A stretch of 10,526 nucleotides of DNA, taken from the NCBI GenBank assembly GCA_002719475.1, contig PBHQ01000004.1, forward strand, positions 57,920 to 68,445, given 5' to 3'. Shown here piece by piece: positions 1-6,813 of the stretch. Made by a program: the position numbers and the translations under genes. Position 1 is the first letter of the stretch. Each line of letters opens with the position of its first letter. Source of the stretch: Methanobacteriota archaeon. GTDB lineage: Archaea > Thermoplasmatota > Poseidoniia > Poseidoniales > Poseidoniaceae. The notes beneath the pieces are model-generated. The model was given only the letters and a program-made list of their open reading frames with translations, made no database searches and had not been told where the DNA came from.

Positions 1-756
1 GCTGGAATTACTGCGGGATTAGCAACTGCAGGAGTTGTTGCCGGAGTCACCGCTCAAGCGATGGAAAAAACTGGAAAGGTTGCCGAAGAAGTTGAAGAGG
101 CGGTTGCACAAGAAAAGGACGAGATTGCTCAGGCTGCTGATGAAACGAAGGCTGCGGTTGAAGAGGCAATGAAACAGGCAGAGGAAGCAAAAGCAGCAGC
201 AGAAGAAGCGGCAAAGAAGGCAGCAGAAGAAGCAGCGAGAATAACCAAGGAAGCAGAAGAAGCAGCAAGGAAGGCTGTAGAAGATGCAGGTAAAGCCGTG
301 GAAGAACTCGAAGCGGATAGCAAAGCACAAGCCGGTGTGGAAGAAACTCCGATTGTGGAAGAGGTCGCTGAAGAAGTAGAGGTCATAGAAACCGTGGTAG
401 AAGATGTCTCCTCAGGTATCGATTTGCATGACTTGGTTGTGCAATTATCAGAAGCACGCTTCGCCAGCGAGAGAAGTTCAATCATCGATTCTGTCAAAGG
501 TTCAACATATTTATTCGCAATCAGGGTTGACAGAGTTGAGAGAAGCTTAGGAATCGGTTTGTCCGAGTATCTGAGAAATGGCCGTTCATTATCCGGTAAC
601 ATAGAAGGAGACGATATCGATGTCAACGTCAGGATGCCAGCCTCTCGCAACGATGAGATGGATTCTATCGACGAAGGAACCGTAGTCGAAATTGTGGCAT
701 CTGTCAGCGATTGGAACAGCCTGAGAAAGCGACTAGATCTTGAGCACGTTGGATGA
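1..756 (+). CDS. Ala/Glu-rich coiled-coil protein with a small C-terminal beta domain (5' partial)
   Basis: The frame is open from base 1, so the true start lies upstream; 251 residues are visible. Visible residues 1-20 are a Gly/Ala/Val-rich hydrophobic stretch that could be the end of a membrane helix. Residues 21-110 are almost only Ala, Glu, Lys and a few Gln/Arg (for example AAAEEAAKKAAEEAAR), as expected of a long charged helix or coiled coil. Residues 111-138 are an acidic Val/Glu linker. Residues 140-251 have ordinary composition and beta-like alternation (TYLFAIRVDRVERSLGIGL, then DIDVNVRMPA and GTVVEIVASV), which suggests a small OB-like domain; this is inference from pattern only. 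I do not recognise the family. The stop is 1 nt from the stop of the convergent acyl-CoA dehydrogenase. A membrane-tethered rod with a globular end is the most economical reading. Confidence 0.8.
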   Translation, partial: AGITAGLATAGVVAGVTAQAMEKTGKVAEEVEEAVAQEKDEIAQAADETKAAVEEAMKQAEEAKAAAEEAAKKAAEEAARITKEAEEAARKAVEDAGKAVEELEADSKAQAGVEETPIVEEVAEEVEVIETVVEDVSSGIDLHDLVVQLSEARFASERSSIIDSVKGSTYLFAIRVDRVERSLGIGLSEYLRNGRSLSGNIEGDDIDVNVRMPASRNDEMDSIDEGTVVEIVASVSDWNSLRKRLDLEHVG

Positions 757-757
757 T

Positions 758-1924
758 TCAAAGATGTCGTGCAATTACTAGACGTTGCACTTCCTGAGTT
801 CCTTCGTAAATCTGTGTAATCTTTGCATCACGGAAGAACCTCTCAACTGGGAATTCGGTAACATATCCGTATCCACCAAGAATCTGAACGGCTCTTTCAG
901 CCACCCACATTGCGGTATCTCCAGCGAATAACTTAGCCATGCTAGCCTCTTTGGAATGACGTGGGGCTCCCTGTTCGTAATGCATCTGCTTGGCAAAAGC
1001 AGCCTTGTATACCAACAATCTAGCAGCCTCAACCTGAGTCGCCATATCCGAAAGATAGGCGGTAATCATCTGGTGGTGTGCAATCGGTTTGCCAAAGGTC
1101 TCACGCTCGTGCGCGTACTTATGTGCAGCCTCAAAAGCTCCCTGTGCAATACCCAAAGCCTGAGCAGCAATTCCAATTCGGCTGTTGTCTAATGCATTCA
1201 TTGCAATGCCGAACCCCTTTCCGACTTCACCCAATACATTGTCAACAGGAACTTTGCAGTCGTTCAATTCAAGGGTACAAGTATCAGATGAACGGATTCC
1301 CAATTTGTCCTCTTTCTTACCGACACTAAAACCCTCAAATGACTTCTCGACAATGAAGGCCGTAGTACCGCCATGCTTCTTGTTTCCATAATCAGGATGG
1401 TCGACCACTTTGGCGAACAGAACGTAAATGTCTGCACTGGCACCATTAGTCACCCACATCTTTAGCCCATTCAAGATGTAATGCTGGCCATCATCGGACA
1501 ACTTGGCTTTGCAGGACAAAGCAGCAGCATCAGTTCCAGCACCAGCTTCCGACAAGGAATATGCACCCACTTCATTTCCTGCTAGACGCGAGCCATAACG
1601 CTGTTTCTGTTCATCGGTTCCATGAAGAGTCAAGGTCTTGGAACATAGCCCCACATGGACTGCATAGAATACTGCAAATGACGGATCAACTCTTGCCAAT
1701 TCTTCAATGATTATAGCCTCAGAAATATCATCCAAAGGATTGCCGCCGTACTGCTCTTCGAGAGTTATTCCCTGTAGTCCCAACTCGACAAAATCCTGCC
1801 ATTCCTCAATTGGTGGTGTTTGGGTTTTATCGCGGTGTTCAATTGTCGGCGCCAAGGTACTCTCTGCAAAGTCTCTAACCAACTCGCGAATCATCTGATG
1901 CTCTTCATTCTCAGTGAAATCCAT
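758..1924 (-). CDS. Acyl-CoA dehydrogenase, short-chain/butyryl-CoA type
   Basis: FAD flavoenzyme introducing a trans-2 double bond into an acyl-CoA and passing electrons to ETF. The 388 residues match the usual family length of about 380. Visible family marks are the FAD/substrate loop YSLSEAGAGTD (122-132), MWVTNG (156-161), DNSRIGIAAQALGIAQ (246-261), which closely resembles short-chain/butyryl enzymes, the QILGGYGYVTEFPVERFFRD signature (347-366), and IYEGTQEVQRLVIAR, in which Glu374 sits at the catalytic-base position of MCAD/SCAD. I chose the ATG at 1924 because MDFTENEEHQMIREL is a standard family N-terminus; an ATG at 1969 would add 15 unrelated residues. GAGG lies 3 nt before the chosen start. 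It stands alone on the minus strand. The ETF genes at 6814-8502 encode a plausible electron acceptor. Chain-length specificity cannot be fixed from sequence. Confidence 0.95.
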   Translation of the reverse strand: MDFTENEEHQMIRELVRDFAESTLAPTIEHRDKTQTPPIEEWQDFVELGLQGITLEEQYGGNPLDDISEAIIIEELARVDPSFAVFYAVHVGLCSKTLTLHGTDEQKQRYGSRLAGNEVGAYSLSEAGAGTDAAALSCKAKLSDDGQHYILNGLKMWVTNGASADIYVLFAKVVDHPDYGNKKHGGTTAFIVEKSFEGFSVGKKEDKLGIRSSDTCTLELNDCKVPVDNVLGEVGKGFGIAMNALDNSRIGIAAQALGIAQGAFEAAHKYAHERETFGKPIAHHQMITAYLSDMATQVEAARLLVYKAAFAKQMHYEQGAPRHSKEASMAKLFAGDTAMWVAERAVQILGGYGYVTEFPVERFFRDAKITQIYEGTQEVQRLVIARHL

Positions 1925-2047
1925 GGTCCTCGAGACTGCGAAAAAGATGTTTCGTTTAAGCCCATGCAATAGGAGTTCTGTGTCAACTTAGCATTTCGTT
2001 GGATTCAAATAATCAATCTTGGTCGCCGCGAATGAAGGTGAACTGAA
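1925..2047. promoter_or_regulatory. Divergent intergenic promoter region
   Basis: These 123 bp separate divergent starts, so they must hold promoters for both directions. On the + side an AT-rich stretch (ATTCAAATAATCAATCTT, 2003-2020) lies at a reasonable distance for a TATA element serving a start near 2035 and the ATG at 2048. On the - side GCTTAAAC (1961-1954) could serve a near-leaderless acyl-CoA dehydrogenase transcript. Neither is a strong archaeal TATA consensus, so the individual boxes are tentative. I see no operator-like palindrome. Confidence 0.4.
2037..2041 (+). promoter_or_regulatory. Shine-Dalgarno site of the GcvH-like gene
   Basis: GGTGA stands 6 nt before the ATG at 2048. 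It is complementary to the usual archaeal 16S 3' end and supports that start. The same GGTGA core recurs before both ETF genes in this window. Confidence 0.65.
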
Positions 2048-2452
2048 ATGGTCGATGAAGACATCTTGGAATTCACAATCGCACACCGTCGAAAATACTC
2101 GATTGAACATCTTTGGTACCAGGACAAAGATGACAAGGTCACAATAGGATTGTCAGACTTCCTTGCTAAGGACATTGGTGAGGTACTAAGAGTAATTCTC
2201 CCGCATGCAGAAGATGAATTTGACGAGGATGATGAGATGTTCAGTATCTGGACTGCCGATGAAAAATTGTCTTTTAGAGCACCATTTAGTGGTATAGTTT
2301 CAGAAGTGAACGGCGAAGTTGAAATCAATCCTGATTTGGTCAATGAAAGCGCCTATGACCTCGGCTGGCTAATCATCATTGATCCACATCATCTCGACAT
2401 GGAAATATTCCTCGAGCCAGATGAGTACGTCGAAGCCTTGGCTGAACTGTGA
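2048..2452 (+). CDS. GcvH-fold (lipoyl-domain-like) protein lacking the lipoyl lysine
   Basis: The 134 residues match glycine-cleavage H protein in length and order: HLWYQDKDDKVTIGLSDFL (21-39) corresponds to the HEW...TVGITDYA region, GEVLRVILP (44-52) to GDMVFVDLP, APFSGIVSEVN (78-88) to APVSGEIVAVN, and the PDLVNESAYDLGWLI segment to PELVNSEPYAGGWIF. From Gly44 to Pro79 the spacing equals that of E. coli GcvH with no gap, which places Asp71 (codon 2258-2260) where GcvH has its lipoylated lysine; the nearest lysine is Lys73, two residues later. Residues 53-64 are strongly acidic. The ordinary role of carrying aminomethyl-lipoamide between GcvP, GcvT and Lpd therefore seems lost. No gcvP, gcvT or lipoate ligase is in the window. 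It is monocistronic, divergent from the acyl-CoA dehydrogenase, and its stop abuts that of tyrS. The fold call is firm; the function is unknown. Confidence 0.85.
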   Translation: MVDEDILEFTIAHRRKYSIEHLWYQDKDDKVTIGLSDFLAKDIGEVLRVILPHAEDEFDEDDEMFSIWTADEKLSFRAPFSGIVSEVNGEVEINPDLVNESAYDLGWLIIIDPHHLDMEIFLEPDEYVEALAEL

Positions 2453-3667
2453 TCAACCTGTTATCTCAGAGACCGCAGCCAACTTCTCGGGATGCATCTC
2501 GAAATGTTCTGCAAGCCTAGCAAGACCATCTGACAAAGCATCAGCTACTGCGAACTTAACGTCTAATGGATGTAATTCACCAGAACCGAGGGCAGCGCGA
2601 ATCGCATCGATTTCATGCCATTTACTCGGTTCTCCAAACTTGGGGTTAGGTACCACATTTAATTCACCCATTTCAGGCAAAATGATGTGTTCGAGCAATT
2701 CGTAAACCGTGGAACGTTCATCGCTCGGATCGAGATATGCATGCTTCTTCATCTTCTTACGGACCTTGCCGGCCTCATCGTGCAAGAGAATAGCACTGCT
2801 AGGATCCGATTTACTCATTTTTTCATCAGGTCCTCCGACCATTATTCCACCAGTTTTCTCTACTACGGCAGTCTCCATTCTTGCGCCAGCCTTGAGACTG
2901 GAAATTATCGGCGTATGCACACAAGTAGCCTTGTGCCATTTCCATTTGTCTGCAACTCTCCGCATGTACATGTGGGCCTTGCGCTGGTCCATTCCTCCCA
3001 GTGCGATATCGATATTCATCTCGAAGATGTCTGCTGCCTGCATGGCTGGATAGAAGAACTTGGACAAATCATCATCTGCAGCGTCTTCATCTCTTCCCAT
3101 TATCGTGAAAGTCTTGCGAACCTTTGAGAGACTCATATTCTTTGAACATCGCAATACTCTAGCCCAGTAATCTCCACTGTCCATTATTGAACTGGCATAC
3201 AAGAAGCGCAACTCTCCTGCGCCTTCTCCTTCAGGTGGATTGCCCAACAGAACTCTGAATGTATCTTCCATGTAAGTTGCAGTAGTGTGAATCTTTTCCA
3301 TATCTCCTCCAAACTTATCGTTCACCCAAGCATGCCAATCCGCCATGAAAATCAATACGTTAGCTCCAGCATCCAACATTCGCTTGAGAGTGATTGCAAC
3401 CACTTTCCAACCAATATGTGCCTTTCCACTGGGCTCAAATCCAACATAACAACGGATGACATCATCGCCTCCGGCGCTTTCGCCGCCAAGGATGATTTCA
3501 ACAAGATGATCGATTCCGACAATCTCTTCAGCCGCCCCTAGCATCCATGCCAAGCGGCGACTCTGTGCTTCATCTAATTCTGAAATTCGTGGACAATTCT
3601 CTAGATGAGGGCTGAGAACAGCATCGATGCTTGTAGCATCCATCTCAGCCATATCGATCATATTCAT
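2453..3667 (-). CDS. tyrS: Tyrosyl-tRNA synthetase, archaeal/eukaryotic type
   Basis: Class I synthetase charging tRNA-Tyr with tyrosine in the cytoplasm. The tyrosine pocket is visible by comparison with the Methanocaldococcus jannaschii enzyme as I remember it: Tyr74 in YVGFEPSGKAHIGW, Tyr206, Gln210 and Asp213 in FYPAMQAADIF, and Gln228 in GGMDQRKAH. The HIGH motif reads HIGW (84-87) and the second motif is EKMSKSD (282-288). FMADWHAWVNDK (107-118) and ELHPLDVKFAVADAL (364-378) are also family marks. At 404 residues it is about 100 longer than the M. jannaschii enzyme, through an N-terminal extension of about 40 residues and internal insertions. The ATG at 3667 overlaps the upstream stop as ATGA, so coupling is likely. 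However, GAGG at 3669-3672 is only 1 nt from that ATG and 7 nt from the in-frame ATG at 3661, which may be the real start. Confidence 0.97.
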   Translation of the reverse strand: MNMIDMAEMDATSIDAVLSPHLENCPRISELDEAQSRRLAWMLGAAEEIVGIDHLVEIILGGESAGGDDVIRCYVGFEPSGKAHIGWKVVAITLKRMLDAGANVLIFMADWHAWVNDKFGGDMEKIHTTATYMEDTFRVLLGNPPEGEGAGELRFLYASSIMDSGDYWARVLRCSKNMSLSKVRKTFTIMGRDEDAADDDLSKFFYPAMQAADIFEMNIDIALGGMDQRKAHMYMRRVADKWKWHKATCVHTPIISSLKAGARMETAVVEKTGGIMVGGPDEKMSKSDPSSAILLHDEAGKVRKKMKKHAYLDPSDERSTVYELLEHIILPEMGELNVVPNPKFGEPSKWHEIDAIRAALGSGELHPLDVKFAVADALSDGLARLAEHFEMHPEKLAAVSEITG

Positions 3668-4197
3668 CCCTCAACCAATTTACTGAGTTTCTCAGACAAA
3701 GATAACGCTCTCGTGCCATTTCCTTCCTCAAGTTTCTCTTCAATCTCAGCGATTAATGCGTGTGCTTGCTCCTTAGTTGCATCATCCATGGAAGTTGACA
3801 TCTCCATCAACTTCAGTGCCAACTTGATGTTACTCTTGGATTTAGAAATCTTCTTGCCGGCCTCTTTGGCCTTATCGCCTCTCTGTTTGGAATTATATCC
3901 TGTAGCTTGATCAAGGAATCCTGACCAACGCTTACGTGATTCCATTGCTTTCTCCCTTCCCCCGTCGCTGTTCAGAACAGCCTCCAAATCTGAACCCTTC
4001 AACTGCTCTACATCAACAACTAATTTACCATCGTCAGAATAATGTGCACTGACCTTGGAAAGAATCCCAAATGAGGCGGTAAATCCTCCATCGACTCCGC
4101 TTGAAACATTCTCAAAGAACTCCCCTCCTAACTTTGCTAGACCAGCATTTCCACCGCATTCTTTGATGACTCCTCGCTTAACTTCAAATCGCTCCAT
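3664..4197 (-). CDS. DUF5611-like archaeal protein of unknown function
   Basis: 177 residues, soluble, no signal peptide or membrane segment. The N-terminal half (MERFEVKRGVIKEC, then GGFTASFGILSKVSAHY and GKLVVDVEQ) looks like a small alpha/beta domain. It is followed by SRKRWSGFLDQATGYNSKQR, whose R-[FW]-x2-FL-x3-TGY-x2-K-x-R pattern resembles, from memory, the archaeal DUF5611 family; this is not verified. The last 65 or so residues are Lys/Glu/Ala-rich helices that may be a lineage-specific addition. It lies directly upstream of tyrS with a 4-nt ATGA overlap, so the two are almost certainly co-transcribed and coupled. That context hints at translation or tRNA, but is weak evidence for function. 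No clear Shine-Dalgarno site precedes the ATG, so the transcript may be leaderless. Confidence 0.85.
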   Translation of the reverse strand: MERFEVKRGVIKECGGNAGLAKLGGEFFENVSSGVDGGFTASFGILSKVSAHYSDDGKLVVDVEQLKGSDLEAVLNSDGGREKAMESRKRWSGFLDQATGYNSKQRGDKAKEAGKKISKSKSNIKLALKLMEMSTSMDDATKEQAHALIAEIEEKLEEGNGTRALSLSEKLSKLVEG

Positions 4198-4223
4198 GTT
4201 AGGGGTCCAGCGGCACTACTGAA

Positions 4224-5498
4224 ATGACTTTTTGGTTGGGAATGGCTGAAGTGGGGAATCACCTGCCGGTATCCATGCACGACCGGAGGCTACACCTCCT
4301 TGCGATATTTATCGCCTTACTATTGCTACCAATACAGGTTTCTGGAGAAGGAGAGGACAACTCTATTGCAACACTTGATGAAATCGGTTCAATAGAAGAA
4401 CTAGCTCTTGGGATATCTGAAGCGGAATTGAGGCCACAAGGAGATTTACTACTATTAGTTGGAGACGAAGGATATGCACACCTAATCGATTCATCGAACC
4501 CGGAAGACAGGAGTAAAGATATCTCATTGACATCTGGAAAACAGGAAGACCTCAACGCCTTATCTTGGCATCCTGGGGGACAAAGTGCCCTTATCGTTGG
4601 CGAGAATGGTATGGTCCTCAGGTTCATGATGGACAACTATGCTCTAGAAACGGTTGATGGTAGAGGAATTCTGGAAGGTGAAAAGCAGAACAGTATCAAA
4701 TGGAATAGGAATGGAAATATCGCCTATCTTGGAGGAGACAACGGTAGCATCTACAGTTATTCGTCTGCTGAAGGGTTCAGCAAATTGACGCAAACCAACA
4801 GTCCGGTGACTGGACTGGAATGCCACCCCTCTCCAGAAACTCGAATCTGTATGTTGACCACTGCCGGAGATGGGGTCGCTGTTATCGATTCCTACAATGA
4901 AGTGCATTGGATTTCCAACACAAACTCCGATACATGGGTGGATGTCATTTGTCCTGATGTTGCTCGCAAGACATGTATCTTAGTAGGTAGTGGTAAGCGT
5001 ATAACCATGCTTAATCTAAACGCAGAAGATCCAAAATCAAGCACTACCAGCAATGCGCAAGTCCTTACTAGCCTGAATGGAGAATTGACAGGTGCGTCGT
5101 TAATGGGAGATGGAAACATCGCCTTACATGTAGCACCATACTCTCTAGCGGCGTACAATCTTGCAAAAGAAATTGCTTGGTCCGTAGTTACCGCCGCCGA
5201 TGTTGAAGACCTAGGAAGCATCGGAGGGTCATCCATGGTTCATATTTGGGGGACTCAGGATGATACTGGATTCATCATCTCAAGTAGTGGGGCCCTTGCA
5301 GAAATGAAACCATTGCTAGAGGAGGAAGAGGAGGATGATTTGATGACAATTGCCGTGATCACTCTAGTAGCAATCAGTGTTCCTGGAGTATTCTTGGGCA
5401 TGTTATACATGAATTCCTCGACCATGCAAAGATGGTGGCACAATATGGCGAAGAAGCGAAGAAAACGCAAGGAATTGAAGAACAGCTCCGAGAAATGA
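4224..5498 (+). CDS. Membrane-anchored secreted beta-propeller (WD40-like) protein
   Basis: Up to 424 residues. A signal peptide is visible as MHDRRLHLLAIFIALLLL followed by PIQVSGEGE, starting at Met18 (4275). That Met is a better start than the outermost ATG at 4224 or the one at 4242, and it would widen the cramped divergent promoter gap from 26 to 77 bp. The coordinates give the outer limit. The body contains about six or seven WD40/YVTN-like blades of about 40 residues, for example LSWHPGGQSALIVGENG, IKWNRNGNIAYLGGDNGSI and ASLMGDGNIALHV. An acidic hinge (EEEEEDD) precedes a C-terminal membrane helix (about 374-396) and a very basic tail (KKRRKRK). The topology is thus propeller outside, tail inside. 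Function is unknown; the propeller is probably a binding scaffold. The stop overlaps the gcdH start as ATGA (5495-5498). Confidence 0.88.
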   Translation: MTFWLGMAEVGNHLPVSMHDRRLHLLAIFIALLLLPIQVSGEGEDNSIATLDEIGSIEELALGISEAELRPQGDLLLLVGDEGYAHLIDSSNPEDRSKDISLTSGKQEDLNALSWHPGGQSALIVGENGMVLRFMMDNYALETVDGRGILEGEKQNSIKWNRNGNIAYLGGDNGSIYSYSSAEGFSKLTQTNSPVTGLECHPSPETRICMLTTAGDGVAVIDSYNEVHWISNTNSDTWVDVICPDVARKTCILVGSGKRITMLNLNAEDPKSSTTSNAQVLTSLNGELTGASLMGDGNIALHVAPYSLAAYNLAKEIAWSVVTAADVEDLGSIGGSSMVHIWGTQDDTGFIISSSGALAEMKPLLEEEEEDDLMTIAVITLVAISVPGVFLGMLYMNSSTMQRWWHNMAKKRRKRKELKNSSEK

Positions 5499-6736
5499 AG
5501 ACGTTGTACTTAACAAGGTTCATGAACGCCTTCCAGCGCCAAGGAAACAGGGGAATACAAGTGGCTTACGAAGGACTCGATTTCTACGAGATAGAATCAC
5601 AGCTCAGCGAAGAGGAAGTGATGGTACGTGACATGGTGCGAGATTGGGTGGATGAAGAGGTCATACCGAATATCGAAGAAGCCTGTAGAGAAGGTCGCTT
5701 CCCTGAAGAATGGGGAAAGGCATTGGGCGAGATGGGTGTACTAGGAATGACCATCGATGAAAAATACGGCTGCGCAGGAATGTCATATGTTGCCTATGGA
5801 CTGGTTTGTCAAGAACTAGAAAGAGGCGACAGTGGCTTACGTTCCTTCGCCAGTGTTCAAGGCTCATTGGCAATGTTCCCAATTTCTGCGTTCGGTTCCG
5901 AAGAACAGAAGATGCACTATTTGCCTCGAATGGCCAGCGGCGAATGGATTGGCTGTTTCGGACTTACAGAACCTGATTACGGCTCTAACCCCGGAGACAT
6001 GATTACTAGGGCGGTGGAAGATGGAGATGAATACGTTCTAAATGGCGCCAAGATGTGGATTACTAACGGAACGGTTGCCGATGTTGCAATAGTATGGGCC
6101 AAGTTGGATGGAAAGATTCGTGGGTTCATTGTCGAAAAAGACGATGTCGGATTCAGCGCCCCAGAGATGACCGGAAAACACTCGCTGAAGGCAAGTGTCA
6201 CCAGCGAATTAGTACTCCAAGACTGTAGAATTCCTAAGGACAGAATCCTACCAAATGTCAAAGGTTTGAAAGGACCATTCTCATGTTTGAACAATGCTAG
6301 GTATGGAATCTCTTGGGGAGCAATAGGTTCAGCACAAGCCTGTTTCCACTCCGCCAAGGAATACGCATTATCTAGAATCCAATTTGAACACCCCATAGCT
6401 TCGTATCAACTAGTACAGAACAAGTTGGCTTGGATGCTCAGAGAGATAACAAAAGGGCAGTTACTCGCTTTGCACCTCGGGCGTAAGAAAGACGACGAGA
6501 GTTGGTTCCCAGAGCAAATTAGTCTTGCCAAAATGAATAACGTCGACATGGCTCTAGAAATCGCTAGAATGGCCAGAGATATCCACGGTGCCAATGGGAT
6601 TCTTGACGAATACCCAATAATGCGCCATATGGCCAACCTTGAATCAGTGAAAACCTACGAAGGAACCCACGACATCCACAATCTAATCATAGGACGGTGG
6701 ATAACCGGAATCCAAGCATTCACCCGTACTGTCTAA
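5495..6736 (+). CDS. gcdH: Glutaryl-CoA dehydrogenase
   Basis: FAD enzyme oxidising and decarboxylating glutaryl-CoA to crotonyl-CoA plus CO2, with ETF as electron acceptor, in lysine/tryptophan catabolism. The 413 residues follow the human and bacterial enzymes closely: QLSEEEVMVRD (36-46), ELERGDSGLRSFASVQ (107-122), GEWIGCFGLTEPDYGS (149-164), GPFSCLNNARYGISWGA (260-276), and TYEGTHDIHNLIIGRWITGIQAF (from 387). Glu389 is the catalytic base, with Tyr388 before it. Glu109, Arg116 and Ser120 correspond to human Glu87, Arg94 and Ser98, which bind the glutaryl carboxylate; this separates it from general acyl-CoA dehydrogenases. I chose the ATG at 5495 because it overlaps the previous stop. The frame stays open back to 5432, and an ATG at 5522 is also possible. 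Electron-acceptor genes follow after 77 bp. A non-decarboxylating variant cannot be excluded from sequence alone. Confidence 0.95.
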   Translation: MKTLYLTRFMNAFQRQGNRGIQVAYEGLDFYEIESQLSEEEVMVRDMVRDWVDEEVIPNIEEACREGRFPEEWGKALGEMGVLGMTIDEKYGCAGMSYVAYGLVCQELERGDSGLRSFASVQGSLAMFPISAFGSEEQKMHYLPRMASGEWIGCFGLTEPDYGSNPGDMITRAVEDGDEYVLNGAKMWITNGTVADVAIVWAKLDGKIRGFIVEKDDVGFSAPEMTGKHSLKASVTSELVLQDCRIPKDRILPNVKGLKGPFSCLNNARYGISWGAIGSAQACFHSAKEYALSRIQFEHPIASYQLVQNKLAWMLREITKGQLLALHLGRKKDDESWFPEQISLAKMNNVDMALEIARMARDIHGANGILDEYPIMRHMANLESVKTYEGTHDIHNLIIGRWITGIQAFTRTV

Positions 6737-6813
6737 GCCTGTGGCCGGCTGGTAAGATTCATCAATCGACTTCCAGTCGAAAGGCTGTCCCCCTATGTGG
6801 GACAGGTGACAAT
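6737..6813 (+). promoter_or_regulatory. gcdH-etfB leader with tandem hairpins
   Basis: The largest gap inside the + strand gene run. It holds a weak AGCC/GGCT stem (6736-6750), a 5-bp stem TCGAC/GTCGA with a 5-nt loop (6766-6780), and a perfect 7-bp stem CTGTCCC/GGGACAG with a 7-nt loop (6785-6805). The last arm reaches the first base of the etfB Shine-Dalgarno site. It could be a processing site, an attenuator or a translational control element. I see no convincing TATA box in it. Confidence 0.4.
6805..6809 (+). promoter_or_regulatory. etfB: Shine-Dalgarno site deciding the etfB start
   Basis: GGTGA stands 4 nt before the ATG at 6814. It rules in favour of that start over the longer open frame reaching back to 6697, whose first 39 residues are unlike any ETF beta N-terminus. 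Base 6805 is also the last base of the upstream 7-bp hairpin. Confidence 0.7.

Noticed and set aside
129..761. Long open frame on the minus strand, Ser/Ala-rich, opposite the coiled-coil gene
   Set aside because: It mirrors the Ala/Glu codons (GCA, GAA) of the + strand gene, giving Ser/Ala/Phe runs. The + strand product has a heptad-like helix and a folded end; the minus product is low complexity throughout.
2264..2266. Lys73 of the GcvH-like protein as the lipoylation site
   Set aside because: It is two residues beyond the expected position in an ungapped alignment, so it would not sit at the tip of the beta-turn that lipoyl ligases recognise. Not impossible, hence mentioned as a test.
2687..3127. 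Open frames on the + strand across tyrS (2687-3127, 2709-3053, 3287-3541)
   Set aside because: They lie inside a complete tyrosyl-tRNA synthetase with all motifs intact, and show no family features of their own.
5977..6396. Minus-strand open frames across gcdH and the ETF genes (5977-6396, 7098-7454, 7944-8189)
   Set aside because: Shadows of strongly conserved + strand genes; no Shine-Dalgarno site or recognisable product.
6697..6813. N-terminal extension of ETF beta
   Set aside because: The extra 39 residues overlap gcdH and the hairpin leader and are unlike ETF beta; the GGTGA site before 6814 marks the start.
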